Source of the DNA: Dermacentor variabilis
Taxonomy: Eukaryota > Arthropoda > Arachnida > Ixodida > Ixodidae
Direction of reading: 5' to 3'
NCBI RefSeq assembly: GCF_050947875.1
Contig: NC_134574.1
Coordinates: 110,347,969-110,411,968, forward strand
DNA: 64,000 bases
The notes below the pieces were generated by a model. That model did not search any database. It was given only the letters and a program-made list of their open reading frames with translations, and was not told where the DNA came from. Positions 40,801 through 49,132 of the stretch are shown one piece after another (position 1 is the stretch's first letter; each line of letters begins with the position of its first letter). Made by a program: the position numbers and the translations under genes.

Positions 40801-43800
40801 TCCACACGGCTTCCTTTGGTGTTAATCATTATCTGACATTGCCTTAATTATTCCTTCGTCTCCTGACTACTGGTGAATGTTTATTATTTTTCCGATTAGA
40901 CCACTTTTCTGGAGATGTGGATCCTATGAGAACACACGAGCAAATCCTTGATCAAGCGGTCATAGGACAATCTTCGAGTTTCGGATGGTCTGGCCATGGA
41001 TACTGCGCTTTATTCAAAGTTACCTACTTAGGAGGTAAGTGTACTGCATCATTCAGACTGCATATTTGAAGCACCTCAATTACTGGCATGTGACCACCAA
41101 GTTTCGCACCTCCGTATTTTGCTAACGCATCGAGCGATTCAGCATGTTGATGCTGGTGACAGCTTAACGCAGCTTCACGCCATGTCTTGATCTCAAGGGC
41201 ACGACAAGCGGTGACGGACAAGCAGTGAAAATGCAGGATTCGTGCATCGTTCAGCCTGAAAGCTGCGGCTAGGTGACCAGGGACCATGCGGGCGACTTCC
41301 ACCGCTTCTAGGTTACGGGCGTTGATATTGCTGACCAGTTTTTGCAAAACGATGGAGTTGTGTTAAAGTGCATGGTGTGATGTTTACGTGTGAACTAGTT
41401 CTAGTATTTCTCATTGATATTGTGGTTGAGATTACTTCCGAAGCCTTCCAATGTTCTAAAATGTTCCGGTCTCACCTACACCTGTAGTCGCTGTGTAGGC
41501 GACTGTGTGCAAGACGGGCAACATTGGGATTCGTATGCTCATATAATGCTACTACTTTGAGGAAAGCTGCACGTGAGCTAGCCTCCAAGCTCAGTAGCTA
41601 AAGAACGACGGAGTGAACCAGGGTTGAATTGAAGGCTAGTTGAAGGCTAGTTGGAATTAATTTTGAAAAAAATGTTTTTTGGCAGTAAATATATTATGTA
41701 GCTTTATATAACTTAAGGATTGTATTTTCAGTGCTACGGAGAAATTGGTATGGTTTCTAGTTCTAATGGAAGGTTGCTCCATACGGCGACGGCATTAGGT
41801 TAACTTTTCTCTCACCAGGTAACTTTTTTTTTGCTTAAGGAGGCCGCCACCTTTTACTTTGTTACAACTTTCGTAGCGGAAGCATACAAAATTGATGAGG
41901 AGACCGGCTAGTTCGTGCTAATTGTAGAATGGACCATCAGAGTGGTGAACAACATGTTATTTAGGCTAAGGAAGAGTGGTACAGTATGTGGTGCATAGTC
42001 TGAATTTGTCATAAAGTGTATTGCTCTTTTCTTGAGCAGTATAGCTGGTTATATATAGCCACGGTAAGTGCGACCCAAGGTAACTTAACAGTAATTTAAA
42101 TATATATAAAATATACTGCAATAAATTATTCGTAATGTCGCTATGTCAAATAGGTCTCGGCATTTGTGCAAGAGTAAACAAGCTGTACGAAGTTCCTCGC
42201 ACACTTCGTCAATATGAGATTTCCAGTACAAGGATTTGTCAAGAACACCAAGCCATTTTGTAAAATTCGCTCGTGGTAGTTCTAATTTACTCATTGTAAC
42301 TGTACACGAGTGTCGACCCATATTTTTCCGTCTGTTTAACCTTAGTTCGCTTGAAGAGAACCACGTGTTCATATCATCAAGCTCTGAATTGCCACAAATA
42401 AAAGCATTGTTCGTAGAGTTGTGTTCTCATGTGAGAGCCGTCTCGTCAACACAAATAAATATTGCAAACTTCTTTTACGACGTAAAGAAGGTCTCTAATA
42501 TATCGTGACAAATATATTTGTCCAAGAACTGAGATTTGAGGTATACCTACTATTGTTTAAAAAAACTTGGATTGAGTGACAGCTATTTGCACTGTCTGTT
42601 TACGGTTTTGAAGAAAATTTTAAAAAATTCTAGGCTTATTCCAGGAAGACCGCAGCAGTCTAGTTTATTCAATAATATGCTTTGGCTGACAATGTCAAAG
42701 GCTTTTTTTTATCTGATAGAATATGCCAACAACTCTCCTATCTTCATTTAAGTGGTAGTCAAGTTCAGAGAAGGAAACCACGGCTGTGTTACTTGTCCTG
42801 ACCTTTCTGTACCCATGCTGACAGGATGCGAGATTACTTTGGTGTTCTATAAAATACATTATTTGTTGTACTAATATTATTTAGAATAGATATTTATTGT
42901 ACCTACGATGGAGATAAACTGTAGTGTTTATCACCAGCCTTGAGAATCTGGATTATATTTGATTATTTAAGAAGGTCTCGATACGTAGATGTGTAAACCG
43001 ATAACCCCTTATATTTTTTCCAAAGGTTACATCAGATGGGGGGGTGACTCTCATCTTCCCGAAAAAGGTATGTTGTCAGAACCCATTGTACATTTCACTG
43101 GCATAGTGCTATTCACATTTAGAACTTCACGAGCTGTTATGTCTTTAAATTTAAATATATTAGGATTGCGAGGAGGATGTATAATGTATTGTTCGTTGAG
43201 AGCCCTGGCCATTTGCCGAGAACCGACTGTGCAAAAAGAGGTGGTAAACTTCAGAACGAGCGTGTGTAATGATCTGGTATGGTGTAAAAGTTGTCAGGGG
43301 GCTTAAGAAATGAGTTTATGATACATCACGTTATTCAACCGTGACCCAAATTTTTAAGTAATAAGTTGCTGTACTTTTCTTTCTCCTTACTCGAATGAGC
43401 GCTGTTACTTTATCGCAAGCCAGTCTGAATTGCTGTGCATTTGTGTTTTTTGTGCATTTTTACTATTGAATGTCAAAATTCTTTCTTCCTTATTTGTGCT
43501 AAAAAAAGCGGGTTCATCCATTGCTCGAGCCACTGCATCCATCATTTGGAAATTTTTTTGGTGAGACATCTTCGTGGTGATGTGGCTTTTGGGAGTGGCT
43601 TCTTAAAATTGTGAATATTCGCTAGTGATTCACTTCGGTAATGATTTAGAAAGGAGACTTAGACCTGCAGCAACTAAGCCCTTATCTTATTGATAGGGGA
43701 GTGCCAAGATAACAAGCGTACTTGTCAATAATGCTCTTTCTAAAGAACCAGACATTCTAACACTTTCTTATTTTAGTCGGTTTGTCGTCTCCTGTCAACA

Positions 43801-46800
43801 ACAAAAGCTGCATATGAAGGCGAGAAATATACTGAGATTCTCAGCTTATAGCGAAACTATCGTCTAAGCAATGGCTTCGTAAAAATGTCCTCACACTTGG
43901 AAGCGTTAACTCAGGAGAAGCATAAAAAAAAACATTGAGGAAGCAAAGGTGACGTTGTGATCATTCAAGAAGGCAACGCTTCCAATACATAATACAAAAG
44001 TGGTGTGGTGAGCAACCGAATAAATTGTACAGATCTTATCGTACGTGCATGTAAAGTCAGAATACCCAGTACCTTAGAGCTGGCTCCCCCCTTTGCAGAA
44101 ACAGTACCCTTTAAAGACTTTCCTCCTCTGGCCCCGCGAAGTGTGTTAAGTAACAGATGAGGAAGACAACGAAAGGTATATGGTGTGGGCCCTAGCGGCG
44201 CGCTCATGTTATGAAATTCGTGGCTATTTATAGTGGCCAGTGTGAACGCTTCTGGAATATTCTCTGGGCAACAAATCCCGTTTTTCGGCCTTCTAACGCG
44301 TAGCTGGGTGAGATTGCACGGAATTGATTATGAAGAAGATGGAGCCAGATGCGAAATCGGGACATCTCGCGGATATTTGGGTGGCGCACTCTGGCCTTGC
44401 GAGTCTCTCATCAATGAAGGTGGCCTTGGGTGATCATCAAATTGCAGCTGAAGCGTCGCTTCCCCAAAAGAATCCGTAGGCAGGTGTCTGAAAACGGGCT
44501 TACACGTTCTTCTGTCATGCTCTCGCTACACAAGTGATGATGCGCCTGTTTTATCGCAGTACACGTATAGGGGAGGAGGGGTTCTATCATTCTTATTGGG
44601 AACATTTTCGAGGGGATTTCCTCTAGAAGAGTATCCCTGTTCTCCAACAGAAGTAAATAGAAATGTCACGTCACAAGCGCGAGGTATGTATTCGTCTTCT
44701 TATACGGCATCATCCATCGTGGACTTGATGATGGCTAAGTGATCTAATCAAGGGTAATGAAGTATCTAAAGTCGAACGCAGAATTCTAAAGACCACGGAA
44801 GCGGCGACTGCACTGCATCGCTGCGCCTTCTGACGGCTGCGCCCCTAAGTTCGAGATCGCATCCAGCACACGCACGTCCTATTTTACATACCAGCCTGCT
44901 CAGTTAATTTCTTCAACCGCGCACGCGCCGCAACGCGGGAGAGAGTGCAAGGTGCCACTTCTGCAGTCGCCGTAGAACTTTCCTAGCGATGCATCATGCG
45001 TAAGCTTCGCGATGTATCACACTATTTGATTTTAGAGAAAGTGACGCAAAACAAGTTTCGGCTCTACTAATGGTCCTGAAAGAAGGCCTAGAGAGCAGCG
45101 CGCTTACAGCCCTGCAAGAACAGGTGAAGTATTTTTGTCACAACACACAACGATGTGCGTCCTCCACTGTCACTGATCCTCTGCATGATCGGTGGTGAAA
45201 ACCTGACGCGGGAAGAAAGTGACATAAAGATCAAGGACAGATTTTATAAAGGAACTAGTTAAAATGGATTCCGGTTCACTTGAAGCTCCATAGAGTCATG
45301 ATGTGTGAAGCAAGGTCGCCACGGATAGCCTGAAAAGTTCTAAAACTCGATAGCGCGCCTTCGATTTAATTTATAAGAAACCTATAAAAATCAACTGTTA
45401 TTCCTGCTGAATAATTGGAGCGACATACGTGAATAACATGGACACAGAGGTTTAGACGCTCAAATTTTGACCGGGGGCATAATGACGTGCAGGTAATGCA
45501 TGTTCTATATCATGTAAAATTATTAAACGCTGGTGTTTCTCCGGCCCAAACACGATATGATCATGAGTCACGCCGTAGTTTGCCACTCCCGACAACTTTT
45601 ATCAATTTGGGGTTTATTACCGTGCACGTAAATCTACCTACACCTTCAAGAGCGGAAATTTCAATAAGACGAGCACTCTACAAAAAGAAGCAAACCGGAG
45701 ATTCTTTCACCTATTCTTAATGGAACGCCAAACTCGCCGTTTTAGGTCCCAGCGGCTAGAGCATGTCGACTCATCGGTGAACGCGACTGTTTCCAATTCA
45801 GCTCAGGTTCATGTTTTCACAGCCCGCGCAAAGTAGTCTTAGATTACTCTTCCTATAGTATGCTGTCCCATCTGGTTTTCGCCGCATTTCATAAGCCCTG
45901 CTTCAAACAGTCTTCTCTAAATGGTCAAACGAATATTTTCAGCTGCAGGGAAACTCACGCGTTTTGCTTATATACATGTACCAGCTACTATGGTGGCAAT
46001 AATTTGTCTGTCTACTTGGCCTTCCGCACACGCAGGCCTTCCGCTACGTTATCTACGATTCATCTTTCTTCTTTTTTCGAAGTGCTTGAATACCATGGCA
46101 AACCGCATTTCTTCACCTTTCTAGCATCCAGCAGATGACACTTTGCGAAACGCTTTGGATGTTTAAATCAACTATGAGTATCGTTTCGTTGATTCGAATG
46201 CATGGCAGTATTCTGGAAGAAAATGAAACTGTTTTTGAAAGACTGGTTCTCCTACCGTTTTGTCAAACGAAATTACCGAATAGCTATAGCTAGCCTGTGC
46301 AGGTGATAAGCTCTGCCATGGCAGCATCTGTGCAGAGCTATTGTTTATCATTCACGCGTACAAAAGACAACGAAACGATATAGATCAAGGGCGGAAATCG
46401 ATTTATACTGCGTCTGCCTTAAAAGAGCATGAGCTTTTACCGAATGCCCGATCTACCTGGCTGACTTCAATGCAATGCATCATTTATTTGTAAGAATTAA
46501 GAGCCACCGTCCAACTCAGCTATCACGCAGAGCATCGATAGACACGCTCTTTGCCGCAACAGGGAAGGCGCAGTGTATTGAGTTGAACGAAGGAGTCTAA
46601 AATTTAATTTCTTTTTTCACATAGGATTTCAAATTATTCAAGCCTTTTTTATTCAAATGTGCTTATAGAGAATTCGCTAGACTATTATACATAACAAGGT
46701 AAGCGAAAAGCGCGGTATTGCATAGAAAGGTATCCTAGTGGCAACTTTTGCGACTCAGTGCAGCAAGTAATTGCGGCGCATGGAAACCTGATCAAGTAAT

Positions 46801-49132
46801 CAAAACATTCACCCACCTCTCATCTTTGTGATGCTTTTCTTTTCTTTCCAAGAAGAAGTACACTGCGTTTAGTACCCGTTCTCTTTCCTGACTCTGCACT
46901 CCAGCTACTCCGTATCCGGTGGTTTCACGCATTTGTGTGGGCGCATGATATTTGGCCTGAGTATCACATGTAATTCCATCGTGCGTGAGTTCTGCGTAGG
47001 AGCACATAACTCCGTTTGAAAGAAAGGGACGCGAAGCACGTTTTTTGCCACGCGGACCGTCTAGAAGTGAGGTGTCGAATGGAGCACTCTCAGAGCCCTG
47101 CCAGTACACATTAAGTATTTTCGTTCCATAATCACCGCTCGGGCGCTTCCACGGCGACTGCAGAAGGTGTACGTCGGCAGTACGCGCTTTTGAACTTGTG
47201 CCTGCAGCTGTCAGAAGGCGAAGCAATACAGTTTAGTTGCCGCTCCCGTGGTCTGTAGAATTTTGCACTCGACAGTACACTGAAACCGAAGACGCAAGTT
47301 GTGCCATCACAGATGCGGCGAGCCTTGTGTTTTGCTTTTTCGCACGTTTTTACAATGAGTAAAGGGGGAAGGGTTTGTGCGCGTATTTTTGCAGTGATCT
47401 GTTAAATCCATCATTTCTGTGGAAAAAAAAACAACAGCCGCATTGCGCTATCAACACGTCGGACCGATATTACTTATATTGAAGCCGTGACTAATGTGCA
47501 AACATCACCTACGATATAATCGTTCGATTTAAGGGCAACATAGAAACCAGACTACACAAAAGAGACAGATCGGTATTTCTCACAGTGTAGTCATCCAGGG
47601 ATGTGCAATTGATACTTACAATCTAGGCATGCAACGGGGTAAGGCAAACAAACATTACGAAATTAATTTGTCAGATTTGTGTTCCTCACGTTGGACAGTG
47701 TGAAAGTGTGAGAAGGCTATGCCACGCAGACTTGAAATAGAATTGAGTCGGATCATCGCATTCCGTCGAGTGGCCCAAATGAATGAGAGAAATATGCAAC
47801 CCCTACATCTCATAACAATATTCCTCGCGGAATTAACGTCCAAAGAGGCGAGACAATTAAATACATCCATGATTGCACACGAATGACAGAGACACGCCAA
47901 CGTGCACTGATTGAAATATAGGTCTTCGAACATTTGCCGCGCAATCACGGAATCAAAGCATACAAAGGAGGAGCGCAACTGGACGACAAAATAAATAAAG
48001 AAATAATAGATCACGCAAATTAAACCCCGTGTTTTATTTCTCTACCGGGCTAGTACAGCCACTTTTAAACAATTTTCTTGAAGTAAACGAAGCTGCTGCC
48101 TTGTATTCACGAAATTTGTAAGCACAAGACATTTGACAATAAGAAAATGCGTGTACTAAAATTGGTCAGGCTGTTGTTTCCGTCTCTAAATTGTGACAAT
48201 GCGAGGCTCAGCAAACAGCAATTTGTAGGTAACCACTTGTGGCATAAGATTTACGGCACTAGGCGTATATCCGCATTTCATAATAAAACAGGAAGTCGCT
48301 GCACAATGGGATAAAAATTCTAACGTCAACACTCGTCTCTTTGAGATCTCAAAAGCACACCTTTTCTTTTACATTAAGAACTATAGGTTTTTCCCGTTTC
48401 TTTATGCGAGCTTGACCGACACATGGATATGCAACAAAACGCTTACGCGTTAGAAAATGTTCATACGCACAAAATTTCTGAACTAGCAGTGCTTTGCAAA
48501 TGGGTAGACAATGTAATGTCTGGCAGAAATTGCGAACACGTTTTTTACCCATTACAAGCCGGCAATTGATCACCAGCTTATGACTTTTCTTGTTCGCTTG
48601 TAACGGCTTCTGCTACATTCGCACGCAAAATAAAACCTATGAAAACAACTCCAAACCTAGATGGGAGTTTCCTTAATTTCTTTCAGTTTTGGACCCTCGT
48701 TGACCTAGTGCAATCTAAGAACCCGTTAGTATTGTGAAACTTCTTTGCTGTAAATTATAGCGTTAGATGTACTATGAATCACTGATCAAATTCTTCGCAT
48801 TTTTTGTCAAGCAATATGTAGTTTGGCTTGAGACCTGTGCACCTTGAATATTTCAATGTTTTCTACATCTGATACAAATTATGTACTATTTAAATAAAAA
48901 TATATTGCCAGTGCCAACTGATAGGATTGATAGACGTTTCATTATTTGTTAATGTGGGTAATCTTCGCTGCGTTGTACTTTATTTCCAGACAAATTTGGA
49001 GCGACACCAGACTATGTGCTCCGGGCGACGTCGCCCACAAATGTCCAAGAGACTTCTTGCTGGAAGAAATTGCAGGAGATAAGCAAGAAAACGAAAAAGA
49101 ATGTAAAACTTTGTTACTCGGACCCTGAATGA
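25747..49132 (+). CDS. Five-exon gene for an unrecognised small secreted six-Cys protein
   Basis: This is a model built by eye from splice sites: exons 25747-25842, 28691-28726, 30250-30392, 30458-30540 and 48990-49132. The joined length is 501 nt, or 166 residues plus stop. Residues 1-20 or 21 form a signal peptide: a Lys at position 6, a hydrophobic run FAFVLSLIGLSM, then small residues. The mature part has six Cys (two each from exons 3, 4 and 5), one N-glycosylation sequon (NFT, exon 4), an acidic stretch before the first Cys and a Lys-rich segment between the last two Cys. Introns are 2848, 1523, 65 and 18449 bp, with phases 0, 0, 2 and 1. The role is unknown; an extracellular, disulfide-bonded product such as a salivary or haemolymph protein is inferred. 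The alternating strand-like segments around Cys 2-4 faintly recall cystatin-type folds, but no cystatin QxVxG motif is present. Exons 1-4 are well supported. Exon 5 is the weakest link because of the 18-kb intron, and other exons inside that intron cannot be excluded. Confidence 0.6.
26258..26510 (-). pseudogene. RTE-type LINE 3' end (in intron 1)
   Basis: The reverse strand reads RGRQNVRWADEIKKFAGTT, a stop, then METFALLWA-like residues and a (GAT)n tail. This is the C-terminal end of a widespread arthropod LINE ORF, where the usual form is RPxxRWxDDIxKxAG...W. The (CAT)n start on the + strand at 26263-26277 is the 3' tail of the insertion. Two in-frame stops show it is dead, and only the last 80 or so codons remain. 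Confidence 0.72.
26570..28555 (+). pseudogene. Non-LTR retrotransposon RT remnant (Jockey/CR1-like), intron 1
   Basis: Reading across frames, in order: 26790-26930, KALKNSSEGIHRIFSA then MPRDWRLAKVLPIFK, the start of the reverse transcriptase; 27070-27190, a QHGFRK-like block followed by VDFIFFNFSTAL; 27330-27400, SGVLQ then LLFLIF; 27425-27450, LFADNCVIY, the catalytic box, in which the usual second Asp of FADD is Asn; 27600-27680, the SKYLGLHVYSDLTWNHHIS thumb block; 27744-28016, a 90-codon open frame of the RT C-terminus. The tail from about 28495 (AATGCCCTCAGCCGTGAGGG) ends in AATAAAAAATAAAAAG. It has several stops and frameshifts. It lies in the sense orientation within intron 1 of the five-exon gene. 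Confidence 0.85.
28691..28726 (+). CDS. Exon 2: 12-codon microexon
   Basis: Exactly 36 nt, flanked by a long pyrimidine-rich tract ending TTGTCTCCAG and a near-perfect donor CTG|GTAAGT. It is phase 0 on both sides and encodes a Pro/Asp-rich linker (GQDPPFPDIKL). It lies just downstream of the LINE that fills intron 1. Because its length is a multiple of three, it could be skipped without a frame change. Confidence 0.62.
28874..30249. other. Intron 2 sequence, nothing recognised
   Basis: This is the larger part of intron 2 (28727-30249). No transposon domain or secondary gene was seen. ORFs on either strand are at most 87 codons. Confidence 0.4.
30250..30392 (+). CDS. Exon 3: mature region with Cys 1 and 2
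   Basis: The acceptor is TTTATTTGTTCACAG and the donor AGAGG|GTAAGG. The exon has 143 nt, entered in phase 0 and left in phase 2. It begins with an acidic, Thr/Tyr-containing stretch (YTDDGDLMTYATTSINTLM), then Glu/Pro-rich residues, then the first two Cys (RCFPDV and DGCQF) around a strand-like VYIKATYDG. The frame is open throughout and closes one codon past the donor, as expected of a true exon. Confidence 0.68.
30458..30540 (+). CDS. Exon 4: Cys 3 and 4, glycosylation sequon
   Basis: The exon starts after a 65-bp intron whose end is the pyrimidine-rich TTTTCTTCCTTGTAG. It is 83 nt long, phase 2 in and phase 1 out, with a consensus donor AAAT|GTAAGT. It encodes two Cys 20 residues apart, with an NFT sequon and a Gly/Ser turn between them (MNCFANFTKDGG, then FDAMDVSCK). 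In the other two frames the segment is interrupted or does not join the neighbouring exons. Confidence 0.66.
31070..31160. repeat. Cluster of CACGCTTAG motifs and small inverted repeats
   Basis: CACGCTTAG or its close form occurs at 31073, 31101, 31114 (CACGCTTGCTAG) and 31147. GATCAC/GTGATC and CACTTC/GAAGTG pairs allow local stem-loops. It lies 0.5 kb inside the long intron 4. It may be a decayed short element or a binding-site cluster; neither is demonstrated. Confidence 0.45.
32118..32355 (+). mobile_element. tRNA-derived SINE, tick type
   Basis: An A-box-like TAGCTTAGCGGTTACTCC and a decayed B box GGGTCAAATGCC lie about 50 bp apart. They are followed by the family's body (CCGCGGTGGCCGCATTTCGA, then GGCGTAATG, then a CCCCTGGTGACTATTAAT-like block) and the end GTAAAACCCCCAGAAGTCAA with ATTATTATT. 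This layout matches an abundant tick SINE I know. The second copy in the window is at 38043. Confidence 0.75.
32356..32789. other. Unassigned intron 4 sequence
   Basis: No recognised feature. It sits between a SINE and an LTR-element scrap. Confidence 0.35.
32790..33350 (+). pseudogene. LTR-retroelement 5' scrap with gag remnant
   Basis: It starts with TGTTGGCGCTGCCATCTAGT, an LTR-like phrase, then a leader. From 33132 comes a gag start-like frame, MASFILQVANEFNFSSP. After a shift it continues as WPK-KQWFER, then QMDALLYTMGEQAEDTYATF (33262-33320), the well-known N-terminal gag block of arthropod Ty3/gypsy elements (usual form ...LLYxMGxxAEDIxxxF). Frameshifts and stops break it. Protease and RT are not found downstream, so it is truncated or recombined. 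Confidence 0.55.
33351..34143. other. Unassigned intron 4 sequence
   Basis: Contains an 88-codon ORF (33322-33588) with no recognised domain. Nothing else seen. Confidence 0.35.
34144..34592 (-). mobile_element. Ruka-like tRNA-derived SINE, copy A
   Basis: The tRNA-like head lies on the minus strand (A box TAGCTCAATTTTTAGAGC at about 34355-34338; degenerate B box near 34310). On the + strand the left body reads TAAGCCAACAAAAACTGACA, then GAAATTACTTGTCC and AAACGATAAATTTA. The right body reads GGGAGTGTTAGCCAGCGCG, TTGGCGGCGGATGTGGAACA, GAGAACGTGATCTTTTTGGG and CGTTATGTAATAAACGAG. The unit is bounded on both sides by AAAGGGGGTTAA (34143 and 34593). This is the composition of the Ruka-type element reported from ticks. 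Confidence 0.75.
34593..34850 (-). mobile_element. Ruka-like SINE, copy B (truncated, tandem to A)
   Basis: It starts at the shared AAAGGGGGTTAA boundary and repeats the left body (GGCAACAAACACTGACACCA, GGGGAAATTACTTGTGCC, AAACGATAAATTAATGG) and the tRNA-like head (34760-34830, with ATTTCGCGTGCGATGCTCTA). It lacks the right body present in copy A. The head-to-tail position with a shared junction suggests insertion into, or unequal exchange between, elements. Confidence 0.7.
34851..35560. other. Unassigned, GC-richer stretch
   Basis: A 101-codon ORF (34924-35229, +) starts in a (GCT/GCC)-rich tract and has no recognised domain. An AATAAA at 35337 is followed by A-rich DNA. Nothing else seen. 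Confidence 0.35.
35600..37420 (-). pseudogene. THAP/P-element-type transposase pseudogene
   Basis: In transcription order: 37411-37220, a THAP DNA-binding domain starting MSGKCCAPRCNGNSK with HKTDEVRKAWIRAIRREN; the later C-x2-H part reads SNFECLLF, so zinc ligands are lost. 37140-36865: CFQNSDMQICET, then VQLMSTKKEQLRYLVDFIVY and HGSIVVPHP, the central block. 36770-36500, with stops: LTVNDLHLNPF, GIAFNNAEAANNALVFMV, KEVAHIVLVHKANG, matching the catalytic core. 36470-36117: FVIDPVHLQECVRNNWLK, a P-transposase hallmark. 35959-35666: ETHGALIQTT, then EELKMCCVLLGKLLTDLQED. The order agrees with P-element/THAP9-like transposases throughout. Stops near 36560 and 36715 and shifts between blocks show it is inactive. 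Terminal inverted repeats were not found by eye. It is antisense within intron 4. Confidence 0.85.
37421..38042. other. Unassigned, GC-rich stretch
   Basis: Purine-rich on the + strand (37650-37800). Several overlapping ORFs in all frames reflect base composition rather than coding. It lies upstream of the transposase start and may include its 5' end. Confidence 0.3.
38043..38268 (+). mobile_element. tRNA-derived SINE, same family as 32118
   Basis: A decayed tRNA-like head (B-box-like GGATTACAATCCCGGCAGCC) is followed by GCACTTAGGTTTTGGGAGAC, CGTTAAAGGGCATCACGGTG, ATTCCGGAGTCCGCCACTG and CCTCATAATCCGTGTCTGGT, and ends CAGCCCCATAATCCAATTCA. This is the standard block order of the family (GTTAAAGAACCCC..., TTCCGGAGTCC..., CTCATAATC...). 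Divergence is higher than in the 32118 copy. Confidence 0.72.
38560..39440 (+). pseudogene. Non-LTR retrotransposon RT remnant
   Basis: Reading frames in pieces: 38800-38900, IPDVVPVLKSGQ, then VIYRPMSPMSVACKIVKHI, the RT finger block whose usual form is NYRPISLTSVxCKxLE; 38980-39030, RILRKRFSC; 39021-39245, an open 74-codon frame with LTDALDDGNSA, then LPRSLLHTFQGF and VTSWIDDYLRERKQ. The later palm and catalytic boxes are not recognisable beyond about 39300. It is a short, heavily mutated fragment in intron 4, sense with the gene. Confidence 0.75.
39966..40004 (+). repeat. 39-bp direct repeat, left copy
   Basis: TTCTAAAATGTTCCGGTCTC through CACCTGTAGTCGCT is identical to 41454-41492, 1488 bp downstream. 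Flanking sequence does not match on either side. Confidence 0.85.
41454..41492 (+). repeat. 39-bp direct repeat, right copy
   Basis: Identical to 39966-40004. The identity, set against no flanking similarity, suggests a recent copy event or boundaries of an inserted segment of about 1.45 kb. Confidence 0.85.
41640..43500 (-). pseudogene. CR1/L2-like LINE RT pseudogene
   Basis: In transcription order: about 43450-43380, ACDKVTALIRVRRKK, the linker before RT; 42840-42740, ASCQHGYRKVRTSNTAVVS, then ELDYHLNEDRRVVGIF; 42715-42640, KKSL/AFDIVSQSILLNKLDCCGLPG, the RT palm block; 42372-42085, an open 95-codon frame with WFSSSELRLNRRK, TKWLGVLDKSLYWKSHID, LLLHKCRDLF and LRIIYCSIFYIYLNYC; then KKRAIHFMTNSDYAPHTVPLF at about 42030-41960; then VWSNLPLELETI at about 41770-41740, near the C-terminus. 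Stops and shifts separate the blocks, and the catalytic box is not identifiable. It is antisense to the host gene in intron 4. Confidence 0.85.
43501..48738. other. Long unassigned stretch of intron 4
   Basis: More than 5 kb with no domain I recognise. ORFs worth naming: 46792-47226 (-, 144 codons) and 47655-48014 (-, 119 codons). The latter is hydrophobic at its start but has no matching splice sites. No microsatellite longer than a few units was seen. Confidence 0.35.
46792..47226 (-). other. 144-codon ORF of unknown status
   Basis: Open from ATG 47226 to a stop at 46792. The product would be Arg/Lys-rich (segments KKRASRPFLSNG and ERKEKHHKDERW), without signal peptide, transmembrane segment or known motif. 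No TATA, and the start context is ordinary. Its length is only a little above what AT-moderate DNA gives by chance. It may be a decayed transposon ORF. Confidence 0.2.
48739..48985 (+). repeat. 247-bp direct repeat, left copy (abuts exon 5)
   Basis: Matches 50855-51101 with about three substitutions in 247 bp. Its right end is ...GTACTTTATTT, immediately before the CCAG acceptor of proposed exon 5, so the duplicated piece is the end of intron 4, including its pyrimidine-rich part but not the AG. Confidence 0.92.
48990..49132 (+). CDS. Exon 5 (proposed terminal exon): Cys 5 and 6, stop
   Basis: The acceptor TACTTTATTTCCAG is followed by an open frame in the phase (1) demanded by exon 4, ending at TGA 49130-49132 after 47 codons. 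It encodes a neutral start (YKFGATPDYVL), then Cys, a Lys-rich segment, Cys, and the end CYSDPE. This brings the total to six Cys. A poly(A) signal lies about 190 bp downstream. A competing frame, from ATG 48946 to the same region (60 codons), is also open; joining it to exon 4 would break phase and give an odd Cys count. The assignment across 18 kb is inferred. Confidence 0.45.

Larger units (their letters stand above)
39441..41639. other. Unassigned intron 4 sequence between two LINEs
   Basis: Two copies of an identical 39-bp word lie here (39966-40004 and 41454-41492; separate entries). The 107-codon reverse ORF at 41024-41347 is Ala/His/Leu-rich, with no domain I recognise. A short tandem TTGAAGGCTAG occurs at 41630-41652. 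Confidence 0.35.

Noticed and set aside
48946..49128. 60-codon single-exon ORF starting at ATG 48946 as the true gene
   Set aside because: Its start lies in the duplicated 247-bp piece, where the downstream part is absent, and it has no promoter. The alternative frame joins exon 4 in phase and evens out the Cys. It cannot be fully excluded.
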